Shown: in pieces, positions 49,189 to 58,317 of the stretch | Position numbering within the stretch: position 1 is the stretch's first letter | Layout: every line of letters starts with the position of its first letter | Assembly: GCA_002448305.1 (NCBI GenBank) | Contig: DJWY01000016.1 | Span: forward strand, 82,568 to 146,567 | Direction of reading: 5' to 3' | Source of the DNA: Selenomonadales bacterium UBA7018 | GTDB lineage: Bacteria; Bacillota; Negativicutes; Selenomonadales; Selenomonadaceae | DNA length: 64,000 bases | Translations under genes and position numbers: made by a program | The notes under the pieces: model-generated | Databases searched by the model: none | The model's input: only the letters and a program-made list of their open reading frames with translations | What the model was told of the DNA's origin: nothing

Positions 49189-49725
49189 ATGGAATTTCAC
49201 GCAACGACGATAGTAGCTGTGAAAAGGAATGGAAAAGTTGCGATTGCGGGCGACGGGCAAGTTACCTTCGGCAATTCAACTGTCATGAAATCGACGGCTA
49301 AGAAAGTTCGCCGCCTTTATCACGACAAAATTATTGCGGGGTTCGCGGGTTCAGTCGCCGACGCCTTCACGCTGTTTGAAAAATTTGAGGAGAAACTCGA
49401 ATCAACACACGGGCATTTAATGCGGGCGGCGGTCGCGCTTGCTAAAGATTGGCGCACCGATAAAATTTTGCGTCGCTTGGAAGCTTTGCTGTTGGTTGCT
49501 GATAAGGATACGATTTTGCTTTTATCCGGCAACGGCGAAGTCATAGAGCCTGATGGCGACGTTGCGGCAATCGGTTCGGGCGGCTTTTACGCTTTGGCGG
49601 CGGCGCGAGCCTTAATCGCTCATACCGATATGATAGCAACCGACATTGCAAAGGAATCACTGTCAATAGCGGCTGATATTTGCGTCTTCACCAACCAAAA
49701 TATCATTGTGGAAGAACTCAACTGA
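49189..49725 (+). CDS. hslV: ATP-dependent protease subunit HslV (ClpQ)
   Basis: The proteolytic dodecamer of HslUV. In its 178 residues the propeptide MEFHA is removed to expose the catalytic Thr in TTIVAVKRNGK. Also conserved are GDGQVTFGNSTVMKSTAKKVR, GFAGSVADAFTLFE and the C-terminal SLSIAADICVFTNQNI. AGGAG precedes the ATG. hslU starts 14 bases after the stop, forming the usual pair. Confidence 0.96.
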   Translation: MEFHATTIVAVKRNGKVAIAGDGQVTFGNSTVMKSTAKKVRRLYHDKIIAGFAGSVADAFTLFEKFEEKLESTHGHLMRAAVALAKDWRTDKILRRLEALLLVADKDTILLLSGNGEVIEPDGDVAAIGSGGFYALAAARALIAHTDMIATDIAKESLSIAADICVFTNQNIIVEELN

Positions 49726-49739
49726 GGAGGATATATTTA

Positions 49740-51170
49740 ATGGCAAAGGAAAAGAAAAAGATAACTCAAGAACTCGGCATAAACGACCAGACGCCCCGCG
49801 AGATTGTTGCGGAGTTGGATAAATATATTGTCGGACAGGACGAGGCGAAAAAGTCTGTGGCAATCGCGCTTAGAAATCGCTGGCGCAGTCACAAATTGCC
49901 CGAAGAAATGCGCGATGACGTTATCCCGAAAAATATTCTGATGATTGGTTCAACGGGCGTCGGCAAAACTGAAATTGCTCGCCGCCTTGCGCGTCTCGTT
50001 AAGGCTCCGTTTATCAAAGTCGAGGCGACAAAATTTACGGAAGTCGGATACGTCGGGCGCGATGTCGAATCGATTATCCGCGATTTAGTTCAAACAGCAG
50101 TCCGCATGGTTCGTAAACAACGTACCGACGAAGTAAAAGAAAAAGCCGCCGCCAATGCGATTGAGCGACTGCTTGACGTATTAGTTCCAGAGCCGAAACG
50201 CTCACAAAATCCGCTCGGAAAACTTTTCGGCAATGCTGAAGTTGACGCGACGCCGGTCGAGGAAGAAGAAAGCACCGCTAAAAAACACGGGCGCGAGTTC
50301 ATTCGCAAAAGATTGTTAGCGGGCAAAATGGAAGAGCAAATTATTGAGCTTGAAGTTGCTGACCACGCAAAGCCAATGGTCGGAATGTTCTCCGGCTCAA
50401 GCCTTGAGGGAATGGGCGATAATCTTCAAGACATGGTAAGCAGTCTTATGCCTAAACGTATGCGTAAGCGCAAAGTCACGATTGCCACTGCGCGGAAAAT
50501 TTTGGAGCAGGAAGAGGCGGAAAAGCTTATCGATATGGAGGAAGTCTCCGAAACTGCCGTTGAGCTTGCCGAACGTAGCGGGATTGTCTTCCTTGACGAA
50601 ATTGACAAAGTCGCCGTTAAAGGCTCAAGTTCCGGTCCCGATGTCAGCCGTGAAGGCGTTCAGCGTGATATTTTGCCGATTGTCGAAGGCTCAACAGTTA
50701 TGACAAAATATGGACCTGTCAAAACCGATTACATTTTGTTTATCGCGGCGGGCGCGTTCCATACGGCGAAGCCTTCCGACCTTATCCCCGAATTGCAAGG
50801 GCGTTTTCCAATTCGCGTCGAGCTGAAATCACTGCTTAAAGCGGACTTCGAGAAAATTTTAACCGAACCGCAAAACGCATTGCTTAAACAGTACAAAGCC
50901 CTTTTGCAGACGGAAGGACTTTCGTTAGATTTTCAAGCAGACGCGATAGAACATATTGCCGAGCTTGCCGAACACGTCAACGAGCAATCGGAAGATATTG
51001 GCGCACGGCGTTTGCATACGTTGCTTGAAAAATTGTTGGAGCAAATTTCGTTCGAGGCTCCCGACATGGTCAAGGACGGCAAGACCGAAGTTATAATCGA
51101 CGCGGCTTACGTCGACGAAAAACTTAAGGAAATCGCGAAGAATAAAGACCTGTCGCAGTTTATCTTGTGA
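49740..51170 (+). CDS. hslU: ATP-dependent protease ATPase subunit HslU (ClpY)
   Basis: The AAA+ unfoldase that feeds HslV. The ATG at 49740 follows GAGGAGG. The 476-residue protein has TPREIVAELDKYIVGQDEAKK, Walker A GSTGVGKT (70-77), the pore loop region GYVGRDVES, Walker B IVFLDEIDK, sensor 1 around FIAAGAFH, GRFPIRVEL and sensor 2 GARRLHTLLE. The intermediate domain (about 115-250) is of normal size. codY, often next in Firmicutes, is absent; the next gene is convergent. Confidence 0.97.
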   Translation: MAKEKKKITQELGINDQTPREIVAELDKYIVGQDEAKKSVAIALRNRWRSHKLPEEMRDDVIPKNILMIGSTGVGKTEIARRLARLVKAPFIKVEATKFTEVGYVGRDVESIIRDLVQTAVRMVRKQRTDEVKEKAAANAIERLLDVLVPEPKRSQNPLGKLFGNAEVDATPVEEEESTAKKHGREFIRKRLLAGKMEEQIIELEVADHAKPMVGMFSGSSLEGMGDNLQDMVSSLMPKRMRKRKVTIATARKILEQEEAEKLIDMEEVSETAVELAERSGIVFLDEIDKVAVKGSSSGPDVSREGVQRDILPIVEGSTVMTKYGPVKTDYILFIAAGAFHTAKPSDLIPELQGRFPIRVELKSLLKADFEKILTEPQNALLKQYKALLQTEGLSLDFQADAIEHIAELAEHVNEQSEDIGARRLHTLLEKLLEQISFEAPDMVKDGKTEVIIDAAYVDEKLKEIAKNKDLSQFIL

Positions 51171-51185
51171 AAATTTTAAACGGCA

Positions 51186-51959
51186 TTACACATTAAGTTT
51201 ATAAAGATTAATCGCGTTGGCGGTTGTATAGTTGGCGACTTCTTTCAGAGTTTCGCCGCGAAACGCCGCTAATTTTTTTGCGACCTCAACGACGTAAGTC
51301 GGCTCGTTTCTTTTGCCGCGATAAGGCACCGGCGCAAGGTATGGCGCGTCAGTTTCAATTAAAATCATGTCACGCGGCGTGGCTTTGACGACTTCGGGCA
51401 ACTTCGCCGAGTTTTTAAACGTCAAAGGACCGTCGACGCCGATAAAATAGCCGAGCTTCCAAACTTCCCGCGCCATTTCTAAACTTCCCGAATAACAATG
51501 CAACACTCCGCGCAGATTTTTGCCCTCCGCCTGCAAAATTTTCAGCGTGTCGCCGTGCGCATCGCGGTCGTGAATGCATACCGGTAAATTTAACTGCCGC
51601 GCAAGGTCTAACTGCTCAATAAAGATTTTCTGCTGAATCAGTCGCCGCTCTGAATCCTTTTCCCAGTGATAATCTAAGCCAATCTCGCCAATAGCCACAA
51701 TTTTTTTATCGGCGGCAAGTTCGGCAAGCGTCGCGCAAGTTTTTTCGTCGAAATCGTCAATTTCTTCCGGATGAATACCAACGCCGCCATAAAGTTCCGG
51801 AAAATTCTTCGCAAGCTCCACAATCGCTATCGAACTCGCTAACGTGCTCCCAAAATTTATAATCCGTCCGACGCCCGCAATTTTCGCCCGCTCTATAACT
51901 TCTGCGCGGTCGGCGGAAAAATTTTCGTCCTCAAGGTGGCAATGCGTGTCTATAAACAT
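51186..51959 (-). CDS. tatD: TatD family metal-dependent deoxyribonuclease
   Basis: A 257-residue TIM-barrel hydrolase with the metal ligands in IDTHCHLEDENF, the Glu in AIGEIGLDYHW, CIHDRDAH, LHCYSGSLEMA and LIETDAPYLAPVPYRGKRNEP. The family acts as 3'-5' DNase and also as D-aminoacyl-tRNA deacylase in some species. It starts one base after the deoB stop, so it is coupled to it. Confidence 0.95.
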   Translation of the reverse strand: MFIDTHCHLEDENFSADRAEVIERAKIAGVGRIINFGSTLASSIAIVELAKNFPELYGGVGIHPEEIDDFDEKTCATLAELAADKKIVAIGEIGLDYHWEKDSERRLIQQKIFIEQLDLARQLNLPVCIHDRDAHGDTLKILQAEGKNLRGVLHCYSGSLEMAREVWKLGYFIGVDGPLTFKNSAKLPEVVKATPRDMILIETDAPYLAPVPYRGKRNEPTYVVEVAKKLAAFRGETLKEVANYTTANAINLYKLNV

Positions 51960-53117
51960 TTAAATCAGCTCCTGATAAAAACTTTTGCCCTGCGTATTGA
52001 ATTCTACAGAAAAAATTTCGGCAATCGTCGCCGCAATGTCCGCGAAAGTGTTCAGCGTGCCTAAATTAACGCCGCCACGAATTTTTTCGCCGTAAATTAT
52101 CAGCGGAACATTTTCGCGCGTGTGGTCGGTGCCCTGCGCGGCGGGGTCGCAACCATGATCCGCCGTTATCATCAGCAAATCATCAGCCCGCATTTTAGCT
52201 AAAAATTCGCTAAGCTCCGCGTCAAATGTCGTCATCGCACCCGCATAGCCCTCAACGTCGCGCCGATGTCCAAACTTCATGTCGAAATCAACCAAATTCA
52301 CAAAGCATAGCCCGCGAAAATCTTCCGCCAAAAGTTTTATCGTCTTTTTCATGCCGTCAGAATTGTTTTCGTTGACGCCGAGCGATTTACTCACGCCTTG
52401 CCCCGCAAAAATATCGTAAATCTTGCCAACGCCTATCGTAGCAAGATTTTTTTCTTGCAAAGCGTCTAAAATCGTCGCAACGGGCGGCTTTAACGAAAAA
52501 TCATGCCTGCGCGGCGTCCGTTCGTAGTTCGGATACTCCCCGATAAACGGTCGCGCTATTATCCTGCCAACATCGGAAATTTTTCGCGCTATCCTGCAAT
52601 ATTTGTAAAGTTCCTCGACCGGAATAACTTTTTCATGCGCCGCAATCTGTAAAACACTGTCCGCCGACGTGTATACGATTAATTTTCCCGTTTCAATATG
52701 CTCGCGCCCGTAATCGTGGATAACTTTCGTGCCCGAATACGGCTTGTTGCATAAAATCTGCCGCCCAAAACTTTTTTCAAGCTCGGCGATAATTTTTGGC
52801 GGAAATCCGTCCGGATAAGTCGGTAAAGGTCGCTCGGAAATTATTCCGGCTATCTCCCAATGCCCTATCGTCGTATCTTTGCCCGCAGACGCCTCGCAAA
52901 CTCGCGCAAATGAACCACGCGGCTTTTCTTCGCGACTATAAAAATTTATTCCGTCAATATTAAACATGCCAAGCCGTTTAAGATTAGGCGTATTAAAATT
53001 TTTCGACGCAGAAATACTTTTTAGCGTGTTCGGATTGTCGTCGCCGAAATTTTTAGCGTCAATCGCGCCGCCAATGCCCACGCTGTCCAATACAATCAAA
53101 AAAATTCGCTCAATCAT
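51960..53117 (-). CDS. deoB: Phosphopentomutase
   Basis: Interconverts (deoxy)ribose-1- and -5-phosphate in nucleoside salvage. The 385-residue alkaline-phosphatase-fold enzyme has FLIVLDSVGIGGAIDAKNFGD, the phospho-acceptor Thr in GKDTTIGHWEIAG, NLVDFDMKFGHRRDVEGYA and TADHGCDPAAQGTDHTRENVPLI. It completes the salvage step begun by DeoD (21.8 kb), though in a separate operon. A terminator lies between gmhB and this gene. Confidence 0.96.
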   Translation of the reverse strand: MIERIFLIVLDSVGIGGAIDAKNFGDDNPNTLKSISASKNFNTPNLKRLGMFNIDGINFYSREEKPRGSFARVCEASAGKDTTIGHWEIAGIISERPLPTYPDGFPPKIIAELEKSFGRQILCNKPYSGTKVIHDYGREHIETGKLIVYTSADSVLQIAAHEKVIPVEELYKYCRIARKISDVGRIIARPFIGEYPNYERTPRRHDFSLKPPVATILDALQEKNLATIGVGKIYDIFAGQGVSKSLGVNENNSDGMKKTIKLLAEDFRGLCFVNLVDFDMKFGHRRDVEGYAGAMTTFDAELSEFLAKMRADDLLMITADHGCDPAAQGTDHTRENVPLIIYGEKIRGGVNLGTLNTFADIAATIAEIFSVEFNTQGKSFYQELI

Positions 53118-53130
53118 GCTATCACCCCAT

Positions 53131-53160
53131 AAAAAATTCCCGCATCACTCGACACGGGAA
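53131..53160 (-). terminator. Terminator downstream of gmhB
   Basis: On the minus strand TTCCCG (from 53160) pairs with CGGGAA (53137-53142), followed by six T (53131-53136). It lies about 15 bases before the deoB start and may give partial read-through. Confidence 0.65.
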
Positions 53161-53167
53161 CAATTTA

Positions 53168-53674
53168 TCACAATTTTTCTAGCTCCGCTTTGACGACTTC
53201 AAGCAAATTGCCGCCAGTAAATAAAATTCCCGCCCGAAGTCCCGCCGCTCGCGCCGCGCCCATGTCGCGTTCCTTGTCGCCGAACATTATCGACCGCGCA
53301 GGCTCAATTTTTAACTCCTCGCACGCTTTTAGTATCAAACCCGGCTTCGGCTTGCGGCATTCGCATTCTACGCTTAATTCTTTTATCGTGCCGTCAATGT
53401 GGTGCGGACAATAATAAAATGCGTCAATGTGCGCGCCGATTTCTGACAATTTTTCCTGCATGAAACTATGCAAAGCTTCAACATCTCGCGCCGTGTATAA
53501 ATTTTTCGCTATTCCGCCCTGATTCGTCACCACTACAGCTAAAAATCCGCGCTCGTTGCAAAGTTTTATCGCCTCGCGTGCTCCGTCAGTCCATTTGAAC
53601 CGCTCAATCTCCCATAAATAGCCAACTTCCTCATTTAAAACGCCGTCGCGGTCAAAAAATACTGCCCTGTTCAT
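53168..53674 (-). CDS. gmhB: D,D-heptose 1,7-bisphosphate phosphatase (HAD-IIIA)
   Basis: Dephosphorylates heptose bisphosphate in the pathway to ADP-heptose for lipopolysaccharide core. The 168-residue HAD protein has the nucleophile motif FFDRDGVLNEEVGYL, VVVTNQGGIAK, the zinc loop CPHH..CECRKPKPGLI and MFGDKERDMGAARAAG. The ATG overlaps the fabF stop (TGATG). Such genes support a diderm envelope. A related enzyme acting on histidinol phosphate is possible. Confidence 0.85.
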   Translation of the reverse strand: MNRAVFFDRDGVLNEEVGYLWEIERFKWTDGAREAIKLCNERGFLAVVVTNQGGIAKNLYTARDVEALHSFMQEKLSEIGAHIDAFYYCPHHIDGTIKELSVECECRKPKPGLILKACEELKIEPARSIMFGDKERDMGAARAAGLRAGILFTGGNLLEVVKAELEKL

Positions 53675-54924
53675 CAATCTTTAAACCTCTTGAACACCAC
53701 GCAAGCATTATGCCCGCCAAATCCAAAAGAATTGGAAATTGCCGCGTTGACTTCGTGTTTTTGCGCTACGTTCGGGACGTAATTTAAATCAAGCCCTTCG
53801 TCGGGCGTTTCGTAGTTAATCGTCGGGTGCACAATGTTATTTTCTATCGATAAAATCGACGCAATCGCCTCAACGCCACCTGCCGCGCCTAACATGTGCC
53901 CTGTCATTGATTTTGTCGACGAAATCGGGATTTTATAGGCGTATTCGCCGAAAATTTGCTTAATCGCTTCGGTTTCGCCCTTGTCATTGAATTGCGTCGA
54001 CGTTCCATGCGCATTTATGTAGTCAATTTCCTCCGGATTCAATTCCGCGTCGTCAATCGCCAATTTCATGCACTTTCCTTGAGTAATTCCGCCTGGCGCG
54101 GGCGTCGTTATGTGATAAGCGTCGTCATTTCTGCCGTAGCCGACAATTTCTGCGTAAATGTGCGCGTCGCGAGCCTTTGCATGCTCCAAACTCTCCAGCA
54201 AAATGATTCCTGCGCCCTCGCCCATGACAAAACCACTGCGATTTTTATCAAAAGGTCGCGACGCATGCGCCGGATCGTCGTTGTGATCGGCGCAAAGTGC
54301 CTTCATCGCCGCAAATCCAGACACGCCAGCCGGAGAAATCGCCGCTTCACTGCCGCCAGCGAACATTATATCTGCTTCGCCGCGCTCAATCGTCCTAAAT
54401 GCGTCGCCAATGGCATTTGTGCCCGACGCGCAAGCCGTCACTATGCATTCACACGCCCCGCGCAAGCCAAATGCTATCGCGACATTGCCAGCCGCCATAT
54501 TTGCTATCATCATCGGGATAAAAAACGGACTAATTCGGCTCGCGCCCTTCGTAAACAATTTTTCGTACTGATTATGCAAAGTTTCCATGCCGCCAATCCC
54601 AGAACCGATAAAAACGCCTGCGCGGTCGCCGTCAATCGTCTTAACGTCAAGTTTTGCGTCCTCAATCGCCAATTTCGTCGCCGCTAACGCAAAATGCGTG
54701 TATCTGTCCATGCGTTTAAGCTCTTTTTTGTCGATAAATTGCACGGGATCGAAATCAAGAACTTCGCCAGCAATTTGAGCCGTGTATCCCGTCACGTCAA
54801 AGCGCGTTATCTTCCCTATTCCATTTTTCCCAGCAATTAGCGCGTTCCAGAAATTTTCTTTGCCAATTCCTATCGGCGTAACCGCCCCTAAACCCGTTAC
54901 TACTACTCTGTTGCCTTTAAACAA
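53674..54924 (-). CDS. fabF: 3-oxoacyl-ACP synthase II
   Basis: Elongates acyl-ACP in fatty acid synthesis. The 416-residue thiolase-fold enzyme has the nucleophilic Cys in TACASGTNAIGDA and the two His in NAHGTSTQFND and TGHMLGAAGGVEA, plus the family's VVVTGLGAVTPIG start and NSFGFGGHNA end. The start is probably the TTG at 54924, nine bases after AGGAG; an upstream TTG at 54933 would abut the RBS. No other fab genes are adjacent, although fabF often follows acpP and precedes rnc. Confidence 0.95.
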   Translation of the reverse strand: MFKGNRVVVTGLGAVTPIGIGKENFWNALIAGKNGIGKITRFDVTGYTAQIAGEVLDFDPVQFIDKKELKRMDRYTHFALAATKLAIEDAKLDVKTIDGDRAGVFIGSGIGGMETLHNQYEKLFTKGASRISPFFIPMMIANMAAGNVAIAFGLRGACECIVTACASGTNAIGDAFRTIERGEADIMFAGGSEAAISPAGVSGFAAMKALCADHNDDPAHASRPFDKNRSGFVMGEGAGIILLESLEHAKARDAHIYAEIVGYGRNDDAYHITTPAPGGITQGKCMKLAIDDAELNPEEIDYINAHGTSTQFNDKGETEAIKQIFGEYAYKIPISSTKSMTGHMLGAAGGVEAIASILSIENNIVHPTINYETPDEGLDLNYVPNVAQKHEVNAAISNSFGFGGHNACVVFKRFKD

Positions 54925-54942
54925 AATTATCAACTCCTAAAT

Positions 54943-55371
54943 TTAAATATCGTAAAGCCCGTCGTACTTTTTTATCAGTGCGTTAAGCTTTTCGCAGAAA
55001 TTATCCTTAAATTTAACGCCGTCTTCAGTTCTAAAGCCCCAATTCTCCAAAACTTCTAGCGTATGCCTCAATCGCGGCAAAAGTACTTCCTCATTAAAAG
55101 AATTCAGCCCTTCATACATAAAAATTCCTATAAATTCTTCCTGCTCGTCGCGATTGCTCGTCCGGACGTGCCCCATGTCGTTAAACGTGTCCATAAAAAT
55201 TTCTTCCGTGCAAATCATATCCTCAACCGCCGCTAAATTTTCAACAGTAACCATTGCGCCAGCCCAATCGTTATCGTCTTCCAAATCCGCGACGCTTTCT
55301 TGAAATGCAAAGCCTTCGTCAATCATTTCCTTGACAAGGTCAAATCTTTGGTCGAGAGTTTCAAGTTTCAT
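54943..55371 (-). CDS. Unknown protein, 142 residues, paralogue 1
   Basis: Not recognised. Soluble, acidic and helical. It shares a clear pattern with its neighbour: MKLxTLxQRxxLx..LxxxGFxFxES, DDWAGAMVTVENLxxxEDMIxTEEIF, and a C-terminal FCEKLNALxKKYxGLYD. The spacing and length are nearly the same. About one third of residues are identical by eye. No signal or membrane span. It lies 12 bases after paralogue 2 and 18 bases before fabF, in one apparent operon. Confidence 0.7.
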   Translation of the reverse strand: MKLETLDQRFDLVKEMIDEGFAFQESVADLEDDNDWAGAMVTVENLAAVEDMICTEEIFMDTFNDMGHVRTSNRDEQEEFIGIFMYEGLNSFNEEVLLPRLRHTLEVLENWGFRTEDGVKFKDNFCEKLNALIKKYDGLYDI

Positions 55372-55383
55372 AGCAAAATCCTC

Positions 55384-55812
55384 TTAAAGGTCGTAAATGT
55401 CTTGATATTTTTTCCTGAGCGCGTCGAGTTTCTTGCAAAAAGTCTTCTGAAATTTCTTTCCGCCATCAGAAACGAAATTCCAGCCGTTTAAGTGGTCAAA
55501 AGCGAATTCAATCCTGCGCAAAAGTATCGTATCGACAAAATAAATAAGCGCGTCGTCGACCATGCTGAGATAAATTTCCTTTTCGTCGAAATTTCGCGTG
55601 CGAACATTATCCATTTCGCCATAGGTGACCAAAAAAATTTCTTCCGTGCGAATCATTTCCTCAATCGTCACCAAATTTTCAACGGTACTCATCGCGCCGC
55701 CCCAATCGTCGCCGCTATTTTCTGCGTGAATCAAACTTTCTTCAAACTCAAAGCCCTTTTTAACCAGGTCATTAATCAATTTATGCCTCTGCGCCAGCGT
55801 ATCAAGTTTCAT
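55384..55812 (-). CDS. Unknown protein, 142 residues, paralogue 2
   Basis: Not recognised; tandem paralogue of the previous entry, with MKLDTLAQRHKLINDLVKKGFEFEES, DDWGGAMSTVENLVTIEEMIRTEEIF and KKLDALRKKYQDIYDL. The ATG at 55812 is seven bases after AAGGAGG; a TTG six bases upstream is too close to that site. Acidic and helical, so a cytoplasmic protein or protein-binding role is likely. The duplicated pair precedes fabF and gmhB. Confidence 0.7.
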   Translation of the reverse strand: MKLDTLAQRHKLINDLVKKGFEFEESLIHAENSGDDWGGAMSTVENLVTIEEMIRTEEIFLVTYGEMDNVRTRNFDEKEIYLSMVDDALIYFVDTILLRRIEFAFDHLNGWNFVSDGGKKFQKTFCKKLDALRKKYQDIYDL

Positions 55813-55874
55813 CTCCAATCCTCCTTACAAAAAATTTTATCACGCAACGCAATTTCAATCAACTAATAATTTTC

Positions 55875-55903
55875 TTGTAAAGGCACGCGAAATTTTATAT
55901 AAT
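55875..55903 (+). promoter_or_regulatory. Predicted promoter of the solute-binding protein and rimO operon
   Basis: TTGTAA (55875-55880), 17 bases, TATAAT (55898-55903). Confidence 0.6.
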
Positions 55904-55931
55904 GCCTAAAAAATTGCGGAGGATTCTGGAA

Positions 55932-56978
55932 ATGCGACGCTATACAGTCTTCATATTAACGGCATTCATGATAATTTTGGCGGCTGTCGCCGGTTTTATC
56001 TTTCCGGTCGACGCCGATAAAAAAACTTCGGGCTTGCCGACTGCCGAGCTGACAGCTTATACAACTTTGCCTACTGAAATCGTTTCTGTCTTGGCTGACG
56101 TGTACGAGCGAGAAAATCACGTGCGAATTAACTTTATTCCGATAAATTCGCAGGATATTTTGCAGGAAATTAAAAATGACGCCGTTTCCGACCCAACTGT
56201 CGTCCGCACAGTCGATATTGTCCTTGCTGACAGCAAAATTTTGCAGGAGGCGGCGAATTTTAATTTGCTAACGCCTTACACTTCAGAAACTAACGACGCT
56301 ATCCGCTATAAATTCAAAGACGCGCACGACAGGTGGATTGGAATTTGGTACGACCCGATAATTTTTTGCGCGAACAAAGATTTTCTGCGCTCAACCGTCG
56401 AAATTCCGGACACGTGGGAAAAATTATCGCGTGCTAAGAATATGCGCGTCGGGATAACTGATTTTATCGCGGCTGATGCGTCTGCAAACCTCATGTTGCA
56501 GCTTATCGGCAACTTCGGCGACGCTAAAACTTACGAAATTTTAAGCGGCATTCACCCTAAAGTTATTCAGTACGCAAAATATTTATCAAATCCGGTTCGA
56601 CAAGCCGGTATGGGCGAAGTTGATATTTCCGTTGCGGTCGAAAGCGAAACTTTGCGCTATTTGCAGAACGGTTACCCGCTAAAAATAATTTATCCCGCTG
56701 ACGGCACCAGTTATTTGCTGACTGGCATTGGAATTACAACGAAAGATTACGCGAAAAATCAAGTTGCCGCGAAATTTGCCGACTGGTTGCTTGGTGACGA
56801 AGCGCAACTTTATTTGCAGACTAATGGCTTTTATTTTATCCCGACAAACCCGCAAACGCTCGCTTATAAGTCATTTGCAGGGAAAAATTTGTTGCTTTTT
56901 GACAATCAGGCGCATTTTTCTGATAAACAGCGGCAAGAATTTTTATTTCGGTGGATAAATGACGTTCGATTAAAATAA
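55932..56978 (+). CDS. ABC-type periplasmic solute-binding protein
   Basis: 348 residues from the ATG at 55932 (GGAGG ten bases before). Residues 7-25 form an uncleaved or cleaved signal anchor (FILTAFMIILAAVAGFIFP). The rest is a type II binding-protein fold: LTAYTTLPTEIVSVLADVYERE, VDIVLADSKILQEA, RWIGIWYDPIIFCANKDFL, IPDTWEKLS and VAVESETLRYLQNGYPLKIIYP. It resembles the extracellular family 1 iron/phosphonate/sulfate receptors. No permease or ATPase is adjacent, so the ligand and role stay open. rimO begins 13 bases after it. Confidence 0.8.
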   Translation: MRRYTVFILTAFMIILAAVAGFIFPVDADKKTSGLPTAELTAYTTLPTEIVSVLADVYERENHVRINFIPINSQDILQEIKNDAVSDPTVVRTVDIVLADSKILQEAANFNLLTPYTSETNDAIRYKFKDAHDRWIGIWYDPIIFCANKDFLRSTVEIPDTWEKLSRAKNMRVGITDFIAADASANLMLQLIGNFGDAKTYEILSGIHPKVIQYAKYLSNPVRQAGMGEVDISVAVESETLRYLQNGYPLKIIYPADGTSYLLTGIGITTKDYAKNQVAAKFADWLLGDEAQLYLQTNGFYFIPTNPQTLAYKSFAGKNLLLFDNQAHFSDKQRQEFLFRWINDVRLK

Positions 56979-56991
56979 GGGGGAATTTATT

Positions 56992-58317
56992 TTGAAAGCA
57001 GGCTTTGTGAGCTTAGGTTGTGCGAAAAATTTGGTTGATACTGAGGTAATGCTCGGAATTATGCAGAAAAACGGCATCGAATTGACTTCTAATCCGTCCG
57101 ATGCCGATATTTTAATTGTAAATACTTGCGCGTTCATACTTTCCGCCAAAGAAGAATCAATCACCACGATTTTAAATCTTGCCGACTACAAAAACGGTAA
57201 ATGTCGCGCTTTAATTGTCGCCGGTTGTCTCGGTCAGCTTTATAAATCGAATCTTTTGGACGAAATGCCCGAAGTTGACGCGATTATTGGTACCGGCGCA
57301 TGGAATCGGATTATGGAGGCGATTGAAGAGGCTTTATCGGGGCGAAAAGCTATTTTTATCGGCGAAAAAAGCATTATTTACAATTCAAAGTCGCCCAGAA
57401 TCCGCACAACGCCCGATTATACCGCTTATGTTAAAATTTCGGAGGGTTGTAATAATAAATGTTCGTTTTGTTCAATTCCGCTGATTCGCGGGCGGCAAAT
57501 TTCAAGAAAAATCGAAGATATTCGCGCTGAAGTCGAAAATTTAGCCGCGCAAGGCGTCAAAGAAATAAATTTAATCGCGCAAGATACGACCGCTTACGGA
57601 ATTGACATTTACGGCAAGCCAAAACTTGTCGAACTCCTTCGCGAACTCGTTAAGGTCGAAAAAATTCACTGGATTAGGATTTTATACGCTTATCCGCGCA
57701 GATTTTCCGACGAATTGATTGATTTAATCGCTTCCGAGCCGAAAATTTGTAATTATGTCGATTTACCGCTTCAACACGCCTCAAATAAGATATTAAAACG
57801 CATGAATCGCCCCGATAATCGCGCATCGATAGAAATTTTGCTTAAAAAATTGCGCGAACGCATTCCAAACGTTGTAATTCGCTCAACTTTTATCGTGGGC
57901 TTTCCGGGCGAGACGGAAGAGGATTTTTCCGAGCTGAAAGAGTTTTTACAGGTGCAAAGGCTCGATAAAGTCGGGATTTTTACGTATTCGCGGGAAGAAG
58001 ATACCGCCGCATACGATTTTCCGGAGCAAATATCGGAAGAAGTCATGCAAGAACGCTATCACGAGCTGATGAGCATACAAAGTTTGATTTCGCAGGAGCT
58101 AAACGAGGCTTTAGAGGGTCGCGAGCTTGAAATTTTGGTAGAAAATCGCGATGAAGAGGTTCCGGAAGTGGTCGCAGGGCGTTCATATCGCGACGCGCCC
58201 GAAGTTGACGGCTTAGTTTATATAGAAAACGACGGTCGGAGCAAGGAGGGCGATATTATTCGCGTAAAAGTTTTGGCGGGCTTTGTTTATGACATTGCGG
58301 CAGAAAGGATTGATTAA
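56992..58317 (+). CDS. rimO: Ribosomal protein S12 methylthiotransferase
   Basis: A radical-SAM enzyme that adds a methylthio group to a conserved Asp of S12. In its 441 residues the N-terminal Fe-S cluster ligands are C10, C46 and C79 (SLGCAKNLVDTEVM, NTCAF, AGCL), the radical-SAM cluster is C153, C157 and C160 (EGCNNKCSFC), then PLIRGRQISR, GFPGETEEDF and a C-terminal TRAM domain. It starts at TTG behind GGGGG. Its stop overlaps no gene; pncC starts at the next base. Confidence 0.96.
   Translation: MKAGFVSLGCAKNLVDTEVMLGIMQKNGIELTSNPSDADILIVNTCAFILSAKEESITTILNLADYKNGKCRALIVAGCLGQLYKSNLLDEMPEVDAIIGTGAWNRIMEAIEEALSGRKAIFIGEKSIIYNSKSPRIRTTPDYTAYVKISEGCNNKCSFCSIPLIRGRQISRKIEDIRAEVENLAAQGVKEINLIAQDTTAYGIDIYGKPKLVELLRELVKVEKIHWIRILYAYPRRFSDELIDLIASEPKICNYVDLPLQHASNKILKRMNRPDNRASIEILLKKLRERIPNVVIRSTFIVGFPGETEEDFSELKEFLQVQRLDKVGIFTYSREEDTAAYDFPEQISEEVMQERYHELMSIQSLISQELNEALEGRELEILVENRDEEVPEVVAGRSYRDAPEVDGLVYIENDGRSKEGDIIRVKVLAGFVYDIAAERID

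Noticed and set aside
44798..51170. Complete DNA-uptake or competence island
   Set aside because: Only dprA is competence-related; the cluster is the standard Firmicute housekeeping order.
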